A DNA stretch of 64,000 nucleotides, taken from NCBI RefSeq assembly GCF_009674535.1, contig NZ_WKJK01000023.1:35940-99939 (forward strand), given 5' to 3'. Below, in pieces: positions 8,081 through 16,305 of this stretch. Both the position numbers and the translations under genes were made by a program. The notes under the pieces were generated by a model. That model did no database searches. It was not told the origin of the DNA and saw only the letters and a program-made list of their open reading frames with translations. The DNA is from Duganella guangzhouensis. Its GTDB lineage: Bacteria; Pseudomonadota; Gammaproteobacteria; Burkholderiales; Burkholderiaceae_D. Numbering within the stretch: the stretch's first letter is position 1; every line of letters starts with the position of its first letter.

Positions 8081-8989
8081 CTAGCTGCGTCGTTGCAGCA
8101 AATGCCCGCTGGCGCGCCGGATCATGTCGCAAAAATAGTCGGCGGCGGGCGTCAGGGGCAGGTCGGCGCGTCGGACGATGCAAATCGGCGCAGCTGGCAG
8201 CGGCTCTTTTACTTTAATAATGTCCAGCGCGTTTCGGGTGATTTCGAAGTCGGCCCACTGCACCGGCAGCATCAGCAGCAGATCCGAATAGGCGATGGCC
8301 GTCACGTAGGTCAGGGTCGAATGGGCGCGCAAGACCAAGCGAGGTGCCGGCAGAGCATGTTGTGCGAATAGCGGCCCCAGTTCTTCGTAAGCCTTATGGG
8401 TGACCGACGTCGTCGCCCATTCCGCATCCTTGAGTTCCTGCAGCGATGTGGCGCCGATCAGTGGGTGACCGCGCCGGCACATGATCACCCGCGTATTGTC
8501 AAATAACTTCTCAACGATCAGGTCGGAATTGGTCGGCAGATCGGGCGCCGGGCCGATGTAGCAATCCAGCGTGCCGTTTTTCAGCATCGGCTCGGCATTC
8601 GGAAACACGCCGTCGCGCAAGTCCATCAGCACATCGGGATAACGCGCTCTGAATTCCTTCAGCGCATACGGAAACAGCGCGATGTGCGGCACCGTCGACA
8701 TGCACACATGCAGCGTACCGGCGGTATCGCCCTGCAGTTGCGCGATCTCGTCGTGCGCGCGCCGCACTTCGCTGCTGATGGTGCGCGCGCGGATGAGAAA
8801 GCGTTCGCCCGCCTGGGTCAGCACCACGCCACGCGCACTCCGTTCAAACAGCGTCACCCCCAAATCATGCTCCAGTTCCTGCATGCTCCTGGTTAATTGG
8901 GGTTGGCTGACATCCAGATAACGGGCCGCTGCCCGCAAACTGCCTTTATCGGCAATGGCGAGCAAATGGCTGATTTGGGTGAGTTTCAT
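8081..8989 (-). CDS. LysR family regulator of the aromatic operon
   Basis: This is a 302-aa LysR protein with an N-terminal HTH (residues 3-62, GSLRAAARYLDVSQPQLTRS) and a substrate-binding domain with the usual LHVCMSTVPHIALFPYAL start near residue 93. It is divergent from the flavin hydroxylase gene with a 98-bp gap that contains a 7-6-7 inverted repeat. LysR regulators divergent from ring-cleavage operons normally activate them in response to a pathway intermediate. That role is inferred here; the inducer is unknown. Confidence 0.85.
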   Translation of the reverse strand: MKLTQISHLLAIADKGSLRAAARYLDVSQPQLTRSMQELEHDLGVTLFERSARGVVLTQAGERFLIRARTISSEVRRAHDEIAQLQGDTAGTLHVCMSTVPHIALFPYALKEFRARYPDVLMDLRDGVFPNAEPMLKNGTLDCYIGPAPDLPTNSDLIVEKLFDNTRVIMCRRGHPLIGATSLQELKDAEWATTSVTHKAYEELGPLFAQHALPAPRLVLRAHSTLTYVTAIAYSDLLLMLPVQWADFEITRNALDIIKVKEPLPAAPICIVRRADLPLTPAADYFCDMIRRASGHLLQRRS

Positions 8990-9034
8990 GGTGATGCGAT
9001 TGTAGTATCACCTGCGAGTTTTTGTCATCTTTTT

Positions 9035-9054
9035 TAATCAGTTGACGCTGATTA
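9035..9054. promoter_or_regulatory. Candidate LysR operator
   Basis: TAATCAG at 9035-9041 and CTGATTA at 9048-9054 form a perfect 7-bp inverted repeat with a 6-bp spacer, in the middle of the divergent intergenic region. The dyad and AT-rich edges fit a LysR binding site; the assignment is inferred from position and symmetry. Confidence 0.5.
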
Positions 9055-9087
9055 GAATCGCTTCACAAGAGCTAGCAAGGAGACCAC

Positions 9088-10716
9088 ATGAATCAGGCAA
9101 CCGCCTCCACCACCGAAGTGCTCATCATTGGCGCCGGCCCCTCCGGCCTGGCGCTGGCGATTGAACTCGGTTCACGCGCGATCTCGTGCATCGTCGTTGA
9201 GCGCAACGCGCGCGTCGGCGTCGCGCCACGCGCCAAAACCACCAATGTGCGTACCCGTGAACATCTGCGTCGCTGGGGTATCGCCGACAAGCTGGCGGAA
9301 GCCTCCCCGCTCGGCCTCGACTATCCATCGGACGTCATGTTCGTCACCCGGCTGGGCGGCTATCCGCTGGCGCGCTTCGAGAATGCGTTTAACTGCGCGC
9401 CGCACCGCCATTCCCTGTACTCGGAGCACGCGCAGTGGATTCCGCAGTACACCCTGGAAAAAATTCTCAAGGAGCACGCCCAAACGCTGCCCAGCGTGCA
9501 GTTTCGTTTTCTGACCGAACTTGAATCGTTCGAGCAGGATGCCAGCGTGGTGCGGGCCATCACGCGCCACGTCGATAGCGGTGTGACCGAAGTGATTTCC
9601 AGCCAGTACATTGTCGGCGCCGATGGTGCGCGCAGCATGGTGAGGGGCGCCATCGGTGCCAAAATGGAAGGTAGTTACGGCCTGTCGCGTAATTACAATA
9701 TCGTGTTCCGCGCGCCGGGCCTGGCGGCTGCCCACCCGCATGGCAAGGCCATTATGTACTGGCAGATCAATGCCGACACGCCGAGCCTGATCGGTCCGAT
9801 GGACGTGGACGACACCTGGTTCTTCATGCCGACCGGGGTGCCGCAGGATTTCAAGGTGACCGATGCCGAAGCGGCAGCACTGATCCGCAAGGCGACCGGC
9901 ATCGACCTGCCGTATGAAATCAAGAGTACCGATGAATGGGTCGCCAGCCGCCTGATTGCCGACAAGTATCAGGACGGCCGGGCCATTCTGGTGGGCGATG
10001 CCTGCCACTTGCATCCGCCGTTCGGCGGCTACGGCATGAACATGGGCGTCGCCGACGGCGTCGACCTGGGGTGGAAGCTGGCCGCCGTGCTGCGCGGCTG
10101 GGGCGGTCCGGCGCTGATCGACAGCTACCAGGCCGAACGCCGTCCGGTGCATCAGCGTGTCATGGACGAAGCCGTGGCCAACCACGCGGTGCTGGGCAAG
10201 CAACTGACCCAGGACGGCAGCGAGGACGACGGCCCGCTCGGCGTCACGCTGCGGGCGCAGATCGGCGCCGCCATCCGCGAAGTCAAGGGGCGTGAATTCA
10301 ACACGCTGGGCGTGGTGTTGGGCAGTCACTACCACGGCTCAGCCATCGTCGCCAGCGAGGATAGCCCGCCGCCGCCGGCGCAGGTGGCGCACGCCACGCC
10401 GTCGGCCTATCCCGGCTCACTGGCGCCGCACGCCTGGCTGGTCGATGGCAGCTCGCTGTACGACGGCTTTGGACCTGGTTACACGCTGCTGGCCACTGGC
10501 GGCTGGAACGCGGCCGATCTGCTGCAAGCACGGCGCGACGCCGACGCCACCGGCGTGCCGTTGACCGTCTATCAGCCGGAAGCGGATGGCGCCACGCTGC
10601 CCGAACTTTATCAATCCCGCCTGGCGCTGATCCGTCCGGACCAGCACGTGGCCTGGCGCGGCGACATCTGGCCGCACGACGGCAAGGCATTGCTGCGCAC
10701 TGTATGCGGCTGGTAA
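9088..10716 (+). CDS. FAD-dependent aromatic hydroxylase
   Basis: A single-component flavoprotein monooxygenase of the p-hydroxybenzoate hydroxylase fold, 542 aa, as in phenol/chlorophenol and 3-(3-hydroxyphenyl)propionate hydroxylases. The FAD-binding GAGPSG is at residues 15-20. The DG motif VGADGARS is near 177-182 and the second FAD motif LVGDACHLHPPFGGYG near 301-316, with D304. The C-terminal thioredoxin-like domain (about 430-540) is typical of the PheA/MhpA branch. It should insert a hydroxyl into a phenolic ring using NAD(P)H and O2, making the catechol for the dioxygenase two genes downstream. The exact substrate is not determined. A strong AAGGAG precedes the ATG. Confidence 0.88.
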   Translation: MNQATASTTEVLIIGAGPSGLALAIELGSRAISCIVVERNARVGVAPRAKTTNVRTREHLRRWGIADKLAEASPLGLDYPSDVMFVTRLGGYPLARFENAFNCAPHRHSLYSEHAQWIPQYTLEKILKEHAQTLPSVQFRFLTELESFEQDASVVRAITRHVDSGVTEVISSQYIVGADGARSMVRGAIGAKMEGSYGLSRNYNIVFRAPGLAAAHPHGKAIMYWQINADTPSLIGPMDVDDTWFFMPTGVPQDFKVTDAEAAALIRKATGIDLPYEIKSTDEWVASRLIADKYQDGRAILVGDACHLHPPFGGYGMNMGVADGVDLGWKLAAVLRGWGGPALIDSYQAERRPVHQRVMDEAVANHAVLGKQLTQDGSEDDGPLGVTLRAQIGAAIREVKGREFNTLGVVLGSHYHGSAIVASEDSPPPPAQVAHATPSAYPGSLAPHAWLVDGSSLYDGFGPGYTLLATGGWNAADLLQARRDADATGVPLTVYQPEADGATLPELYQSRLALIRPDQHVAWRGDIWPHDGKALLRTVCGW

Positions 10717-10749
10717 GCCGCTCCTCAACCCTCACCTGGAATAAAAGCG

Positions 10750-11586
10750 ATGAAACTGTTACGTGTGGGCGCACCTGGCGCCGAAAAACCTGCCGCCCTG
10801 GACGCGCAAGGCGGCATCCGCGACCTGTCGGCGCTGGTGCCCGACCTGACGCCGGACTGGCTGTCGCCCGGGCGCCTGCGGGCATTGGCCGCCATTGATC
10901 TGACCCAGCTGCCGCTGGTGGACGCCGGCGTGCGCATCGGTGTACCGGTGGCCGGCATCCGCCAGTTCGTCGCCATCGGCCTGAACTATCGCAAGCACGC
11001 GGAAGAATCGGGCTTGCCGTTACCGGCCGAACCCATTGTGTTCACCAAAGCCATCACCTCGCTCAGCGGCGCCAATGACGATATCGCGCTGCCGCCGGGC
11101 TCCGAGCAGACCGACTGGGAAATTGAACTGGGCATCATCATCGGCAGCACCGCGCGCCGCGTCAGCGAAGCCGATGCGCTGGGCCACGTGGCCGGCTACT
11201 GCGCCGCCAACGATGTCTCGGAACGCCACTGGCAAATCCACCGCAACGGCCAGTGGGGCAAAGGCAAAAGCTTCGACAGCTTTGGTCCGATCGGCCCATG
11301 GCTGGTGACCGCCGACGAGATCCCCGATCCGCAGACGCTGGACATGGAACTGCGCGTCAACGGTGACGTCAAGCAGGCCAGCAACACCTCCGACATGATT
11401 TTCTCGGTGGCGCAGATCGTCTCCTACCTGAGCCAGTTCATGACGCTGCTGCCGGGTGACGTGATCGTCACCGGCACCCCGGCCGGCGTTGGCCTGGGCA
11501 TGAAACCGCAGCAGTTCCTGCGCAAGGGCGATGTGGTGACGCTCAGCATCGCCCAGCTTGGCGCGCAAACCCAACGCGTCGTTTGA
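10750..11586 (+). CDS. Fumarylacetoacetate hydrolase family protein
   Basis: A 278-aa FAH-superfamily enzyme. The metal-binding acids are E124 and E126 (TDWEIELG) and D155 (AANDVSERHW). The core signature continues through GKSFDSFGPIGPWL and GDVIVTGTPAGVG. In meta-cleavage pathways this family acts as hydratase/decarboxylase or as C-C hydrolase on ring-fission products. Between a hydroxylase and an extradiol dioxygenase it probably processes the ring-cleavage product. It could also be an acylpyruvase recruited for a related substrate. Confidence 0.88.
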   Translation: MKLLRVGAPGAEKPAALDAQGGIRDLSALVPDLTPDWLSPGRLRALAAIDLTQLPLVDAGVRIGVPVAGIRQFVAIGLNYRKHAEESGLPLPAEPIVFTKAITSLSGANDDIALPPGSEQTDWEIELGIIIGSTARRVSEADALGHVAGYCAANDVSERHWQIHRNGQWGKGKSFDSFGPIGPWLVTADEIPDPQTLDMELRVNGDVKQASNTSDMIFSVAQIVSYLSQFMTLLPGDVIVTGTPAGVGLGMKPQQFLRKGDVVTLSIAQLGAQTQRVV

Positions 11587-11642
11587 TCTGGACATTAGCG
11601 GCCGCAGAGCCGCGTCCTTGCCGCACCTTAGTGGAGACCTAG

Positions 11643-12593
11643 ATGAAGAGCGAACACCCGCGTATTGAACCCGTTGTCACGGCCGTTCATTCGGTCGATG
11701 AATTTACCTTTAGCGTGCCGGACTTGCAGGCGGCGCTACATTTCTATTCCAGCTTCGGCCTTGAGGTGCGACGCGAGGACGGTGGGCTGGGACTGTACAC
11801 CGACGGCCACCCGCATCGCTGGGGGCGGGTGCTGGAGGGCGGCAGCAAAAAACTGCTGTGGATCACGCTGGGCATCTATGCCGCCGACGCTGACGCCTTG
11901 ATACGGCGCTGCGCCGCCAACGCGGTCGTTTTGATCGAGCGTCCGCATGCGCTGGCGCCGGACGGCATCTGGCTGGCGGCGCCGGATGGTGTGGCGGTGT
12001 GTCTGCGGGTTGCGGACAAGACCTCGCCCAGTGTCAAGGCACCGCGCGAGTTCGCGCCCGAACGCAGCGACGCCGGACGCGCGCCGTGCCGTAGCGCGAT
12101 CCAGCAGGTCAGGCCGACGCATCTGTCACACATCCTGCTGTTCACGCCGGACATCGGCGCCGCAATGTCTTTCTACTGCGATGTGCTGGGCCTGCGGCTG
12201 TCGGACCGCTCTGGTGACAACATCGCTTTTGTACATAGCCCGCATGGCAGCGATCATCACCTGATCGCCTTCGCCAAGTCGCTGGGACCCGGCTTGCACC
12301 ACACCAGCTGGAATGTCAGCTCCTTCGACGCTGTCGGTCTCGGCGCGCAACAGATGGTGCAGGCGGGCTATCCGGATGGCTGGGGCCTGGGGCGCCATGT
12401 GCTGGGCTCCAATTACTTCCGCTACGTGCGCGATCCATGGGGCAGTTACGCCGAATACTCGTTTGACATCGACTTTATCCCGGCCGGCGCGGTGTGGCCA
12501 GCCGCAGACTATCCACCGGAGGACGCGCTCTACGTCTGGGGCCCGAGCTTGCCGGAGGATTTCATCACCAATCATGAGGTTCCCATCATGTAA
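11643..12593 (+). CDS. Extradiol ring-cleavage dioxygenase (VOC type I)
   Basis: A 316-aa two-domain vicinal-oxygen-chelate protein. The N-terminal module (about residues 16-125) is the non-catalytic half. The C-terminal module (about 157-285) carries the likely Fe(II) triad: H163 in HLSHIL, a His in GPGLHHTSW, and Glu in SYAEYS. Type I extradiol enzymes split catechols next to the hydroxyls with O2. It belongs between the hydroxylase and the hydrolases in the same operon. The length is slightly above the usual 290-300 aa because of the C-terminal extension after DIDFIPAG. Confidence 0.85.
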   Translation: MKSEHPRIEPVVTAVHSVDEFTFSVPDLQAALHFYSSFGLEVRREDGGLGLYTDGHPHRWGRVLEGGSKKLLWITLGIYAADADALIRRCAANAVVLIERPHALAPDGIWLAAPDGVAVCLRVADKTSPSVKAPREFAPERSDAGRAPCRSAIQQVRPTHLSHILLFTPDIGAAMSFYCDVLGLRLSDRSGDNIAFVHSPHGSDHHLIAFAKSLGPGLHHTSWNVSSFDAVGLGAQQMVQAGYPDGWGLGRHVLGSNYFRYVRDPWGSYAEYSFDIDFIPAGAVWPAADYPPEDALYVWGPSLPEDFITNHEVPIM

Positions 12594-12632
12594 TTGCAGT
12601 ACTTTAAAAACTAAAAATACGGAGACAAAAAA

Positions 12633-13727
12633 ATGAACCACAAGTTCAAAGCAGCGCTGATGCTGTCGGCGCTGGCGCCGGCCTACGCGCTGGCGCAAGG
12701 CAGCAACATCACGTTTTATGGCAAGCTCGATGTGGCGATCGAGAACGTCCGCTTCTCGGCGGCGTCGGGCAAGGCCGCGTCAACGGCGAGCTACCTGTCC
12801 AACGACATTTCCTACTGGGGCCTGCGCGGCAACGAAGATCTGGGCGACGGTACACGCGCCTACTTCAAGCTGGAGTCGGGCTTCAGCGCCGACACGGGCA
12901 CCAGCTCCGGCGGCAACCAGCTGTTCGACCGCGAGGCGCTGGTCGGCTATGGCGCCACATGGGGAGCCTTGCAGTTGGGCAGCCAATACGCGCCGAGCCT
13001 GTTCGTGCAGGCGCGCAGCGATCCGTTCGGCCGTAACAACAACGGCAACGGCATCACGCTGACGCAGCAAATCCCCGGCAACCTGCGTGGCTTCGTTGGC
13101 CAGCTGCCGCTGAATAACGCGGTGCAGTACATCTCGCCGTCGCTGGATGGCGTGGTGGTGCGCGTGCTGCACAGTTTCAGCGAACGCGCCGCGGCGCCCA
13201 AGGACTTGGGCGAGTTCAGCGGCGGCAGCATCGATTACTTCAAGGGCGGGCCGCTGTATGTCGGCTTAAGTTACGAGGTGCAGAAATTGGCCGGCGCCAC
13301 GCCGACCACGGTGCTGTCGAACAAAACCGCCGCCCTGGGCGCCAGCTATGTGTTTTCGCAGGCCAAACTGTTTGGCTACCTGATGCATAACACGCTGACC
13401 AACGCCGCCGCCGTCAATGCGCAGCTGGTCGGCGTCAGCGTGCCGCTCGGCCTGTCCGACGTCAAGGCCAGCTACTCGCAGCGCAAGCTGAATGGCGATG
13501 ACGCCGGCAAGGCCAATATCATCGCGATCGGTTATTTTTACCATCTTTCCAAACGCACCGAGGTGTACACCTCGTGGGCCCACCTGCATAACGGCGCCGG
13601 GACCAATTTCGGCATCTGGCCCAGCGATAAAACCTATGCGCCACCGGTGGTCGCCGGCGGCGCGGGCCTGCCGGTGCTCGGACAGAGCATCAACAGTTTG
13701 GAACTAGGCTTGCGCCACTTCTTCTAA
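12633..13727 (+). CDS. Gram-negative porin
   Basis: A 364-aa outer-membrane porin of the betaproteobacterial OmpC/PhoE-like family. It has a signal peptide of about 21 residues ending PAYALAQG, then the family start SNITFYGKLDVAIENV. Strand-rich sequence includes GLRGNEDLGDGTRAYFKLESGF, and the C-terminus ends in Phe (LELGLRHFF), the outer-membrane insertion signal. Inside the catabolic operon it probably admits the aromatic substrate into the periplasm for the adjacent MFS symporter. Confidence 0.92.
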   Translation: MNHKFKAALMLSALAPAYALAQGSNITFYGKLDVAIENVRFSAASGKAASTASYLSNDISYWGLRGNEDLGDGTRAYFKLESGFSADTGTSSGGNQLFDREALVGYGATWGALQLGSQYAPSLFVQARSDPFGRNNNGNGITLTQQIPGNLRGFVGQLPLNNAVQYISPSLDGVVVRVLHSFSERAAAPKDLGEFSGGSIDYFKGGPLYVGLSYEVQKLAGATPTTVLSNKTAALGASYVFSQAKLFGYLMHNTLTNAAAVNAQLVGVSVPLGLSDVKASYSQRKLNGDDAGKANIIAIGYFYHLSKRTEVYTSWAHLHNGAGTNFGIWPSDKTYAPPVVAGGAGLPVLGQSINSLELGLRHFF

Positions 13728-13739
13728 GGAGACTTGAAT

Positions 13740-15062
13740 ATGGTTGCTCAAACAATGACGCCGGCGGCGGTGATGAACGGCGCGAAGATCTCGGGCCTGC
13801 AAATCCTGACGCTGGTGCTGTGCTTTCTGGTGGTGGCGGCGGACGGCTTCGACGTCGCCGCCGCCGGCTACGTGGCGCCGCTGCTGAAGCGCGAGTGGTC
13901 GCTGGCGGCGCCGCAGATGGGGCCGATCTTCGGCGCCGGTCTGTTCGGCCTGGCCATCGGCAGTTTTATTTTCGGGCCGCTGGCCGACCGCATCGGCCGC
14001 CGCCGCGTGATCGTGCTGTCGATGCTGCTGTTCGCCGTCGGCAGCATCGCCTGCGGCTATGCGGATTCGGTCTCGTCGCTGGTGACGCTGCGCTTTCTGA
14101 CCGGGCTGGGACTGGGCGGCGCCATGCCGGCCGCGCTGACGCTGTCGTCGGAATTCGCGCCGGAGCGCAACCGCGCGCTGCTGGTGACGCTGATGTTCTG
14201 CGGCTTTACGCTCGGGCTGGCGTTTGGCGGCGGCATCGCCGCGCTGCTGATTCCGCGCTTCGGCTGGCAAGGCGTGTTCTTCTTCGGCGGCGCGGTGCCG
14301 CTGGTGCTGGCGCCGCTGGTCTGGCTGCTGCTGCCGGAATCGCTGCGCTTCATGGCCGGCAAGCCGAAATATGAGGCCGAGGCGCGCGCCGTGGTGCGCC
14401 GCCTGACCGGCCGCGATGACGTGCGGCTGGAAGTGGTCGTGCCCGGCGAGCCGGCCGCCAGCAAGACCGGCGTGGCCGCCACGCTGTTCAATGCGCATTA
14501 CCGCAGCGGCACGCTGCTGCTGTGGCTGGCGTTCTTTTGCACCTTGTGGGTGTACTACCAGGTCAGCAGCTGGCTGCCGACGGTGATCACCGACAGCGGC
14601 ATTCCGGTCACCGAGGCCGCCACCATCGGCGCCATGATGCCGGTCGGCGGCACCATCGGCTCGCTGATCAATGCGCGCCTGATGGACCGCTACAACCCGT
14701 TCTTCGTGTTGACCGCGTCATACGTGGTGGCGGCGCTGTCGATCGCGCTGATTGGCGTGGCGATCGTCCATCCGGGCTGGCTGTACCTGGCGGTGTTCTG
14801 CACCGGACTGGGATTGTCCGGTGCGCAGACCGGCGCCAATGTGCTGGTCTCCGGCTTCTACGCCACGGCGGCGCGCGCCACCGGCGTCAGCTGGGCGCTG
14901 GCGGTGGGCCGGGTCGGTTCGATTGTCGGCTCGGTCAGTGGCGGTTTCCTGCTGGCGGCGCTGGCGACCAGGCAGACCGCTTTCCTGGTGTTCGCCATCC
15001 CGGCGGTGATTGCCGGCGGCGCCATGCTGGTCACCGGCCGGCTCTACAAGGAAGGAAAATAA
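13740..15062 (+). CDS. MFS transporter, aromatic acid:H+ symporter type
   Basis: A 440-aa inner-membrane transporter with 12 predicted helices. The AAHS-family signature is visible: DGFDVAAAGYVAPLL in helix 1 (acidic pair), the loop 2-3 motif GPLADRIGRRRVIV and the loop 8-9 repeat INARLMDRYNPF. Relatives carry 4-hydroxybenzoate, protocatechuate or 3-(3-hydroxyphenyl)propionate. The ATG at 13740 has AAGGAG upstream and is preferred to a TTG 6 bp earlier. The substrate is inferred to be the acid used by the operon's hydroxylase. Confidence 0.9.
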   Translation: MVAQTMTPAAVMNGAKISGLQILTLVLCFLVVAADGFDVAAAGYVAPLLKREWSLAAPQMGPIFGAGLFGLAIGSFIFGPLADRIGRRRVIVLSMLLFAVGSIACGYADSVSSLVTLRFLTGLGLGGAMPAALTLSSEFAPERNRALLVTLMFCGFTLGLAFGGGIAALLIPRFGWQGVFFFGGAVPLVLAPLVWLLLPESLRFMAGKPKYEAEARAVVRRLTGRDDVRLEVVVPGEPAASKTGVAATLFNAHYRSGTLLLWLAFFCTLWVYYQVSSWLPTVITDSGIPVTEAATIGAMMPVGGTIGSLINARLMDRYNPFFVLTASYVVAALSIALIGVAIVHPGWLYLAVFCTGLGLSGAQTGANVLVSGFYATAARATGVSWALAVGRVGSIVGSVSGGFLLAALATRQTAFLVFAIPAVIAGGAMLVTGRLYKEGK

Positions 15063-15065
15063 ACC

Positions 15066-15524
15066 ATGCGTCAAGTGATCAACTATCTGTTGCTGGCGCT
15101 GCTGTTGGCGCTGGTGGGGCCACTGCGTGCCGCCGAGCTGGGCTCCCGCGAGGAGGCGGTGGCGATGGTGCACAAGGCGGTGGCCATGCTGGCCGACAGC
15201 GGCAGGGAAAAGACCATCGCCGAAGTCAATAATCCCAAGGGCCGTTTTGTCGACCGCGACCTGTACGTGGTGATTCACGATATGCAAGGCAAGGTGCTGG
15301 CCAACCCGGTGCTGCCGCGCATGGTGGGCGTCGATCTGTCCGGCGTCAAGGACGTCGACGGCAAGATGTTCATCAAGGAGCGACTGGAGATGCTCAAGTC
15401 CGCCAGCAACGGCTGGATCGATTTCAAGTGGCCCAGTTCGGTCACCAGGCAGATCGAGATGCGCTCGGTCTATTTTGAACGCGCGGGCGATCTGGTGATC
15501 ACCTGCGGAATTCTGAAACACTGA
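15066..15524 (+). CDS. Periplasmic single-Cache-domain protein
   Basis: A 152-aa protein with a signal peptide (about residues 1-24, ending LRAAE) and one compact domain. Its DRDLYVVIHDMQGKVLANP and VDGKMFIKERLEML segments match the small single-Cache (sCache_2) sensor fold. There is no transmembrane anchor or signalling domain after it, so it acts as a free periplasmic ligand binder. It starts 4 bp after the transporter. A role in delivering or sensing the aromatic compound is an inference. Confidence 0.7.
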   Translation: MRQVINYLLLALLLALVGPLRAAELGSREEAVAMVHKAVAMLADSGREKTIAEVNNPKGRFVDRDLYVVIHDMQGKVLANPVLPRMVGVDLSGVKDVDGKMFIKERLEMLKSASNGWIDFKWPSSVTRQIEMRSVYFERAGDLVITCGILKH

Positions 15525-15534
15525 AGGAATGGTT

Positions 15535-16305
15535 ATGGATATCAGCAAGTACAGCGGTCCTGGCGGCATGCAGGTGGAGGAGTTGGGCGCGGGGAAGCGC
15601 ATCGTGTTCGTGCACGGCGGCGGCGCCGGCGGCGCGCTGGCGTGGAAGGCGCAGGCGCCGTTGGCGGCCGATTGGCTGCTGGTCATGCCTTCGCGGCCCG
15701 GCTACAACGGCAGTACGCCCAATCCGCTGGGCGGCGAGGACTTTGATTACGACGCCGCCTTGATCGCCCAACTGATCCAGCCGGGCGATCACGTGGTCGC
15801 GCATTCCTATGGCGCGGCGGTGGCCATGCTGGCGGTGGCGCAGGTGACGGACAAGGTGGCGTCGCTGACCATCATCGAATCGGGCACCAGCGACATCGCC
15901 AAGGACGATCCGGCGGTGACGGCGTTTCACTACGCGACGCTGGGCCTGGCGGCGCAACCACCGAAGAATGACGAGGAGTTCTTGCGTACGCTATTCCGCA
16001 TCATCGAGCCGAGCCGGCCATTGCCGCCGACGCTGCCGCCGCCACTGCAGGCGTTTGCAAGGCATCTGCCGAAATTCCGTTTCCCTGCCGCCGCAAGGGT
16101 GCCGGAGCAGGCACTGCGCAATGCCGGCGTGCGTTATCTGCATGTATCAGGTGGACACAGCCCGGCGTACGAGGGCATCACCAACCGGCTGGCCGAACGA
16201 CTTGGCGGGCAGCGCATCGTGATCGAGGGCGCCGGCCACATGCCGCAGCAAACCGGCGAGCCGTTTAACACCGCGCTGGCTGCCTTCCTGCGAGGTGACG
16301 CATGA
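15535..16305 (+). CDS. Alpha/beta hydrolase
   Basis: A 256-aa alpha/beta hydrolase. It has the oxyanion-hole HGGG at residues 28-31, the nucleophile S91 in VVAHSYGAAVAM, an acid in the IIESGTSD region, and the catalytic His in GAGHMPQQ near the C-terminus. Ala replaces the first Gly of the usual GxSxG elbow (AHSYG). Enzymes of this class cleave meta-fission products or esters; the operon suggests the former. The ATG at 15535 is chosen because AAGGAA lies 6 bp before it. Its stop overlaps the next start by 4 bp. Confidence 0.8.
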   Translation: MDISKYSGPGGMQVEELGAGKRIVFVHGGGAGGALAWKAQAPLAADWLLVMPSRPGYNGSTPNPLGGEDFDYDAALIAQLIQPGDHVVAHSYGAAVAMLAVAQVTDKVASLTIIESGTSDIAKDDPAVTAFHYATLGLAAQPPKNDEEFLRTLFRIIEPSRPLPPTLPPPLQAFARHLPKFRFPAAARVPEQALRNAGVRYLHVSGGHSPAYEGITNRLAERLGGQRIVIEGAGHMPQQTGEPFNTALAAFLRGDA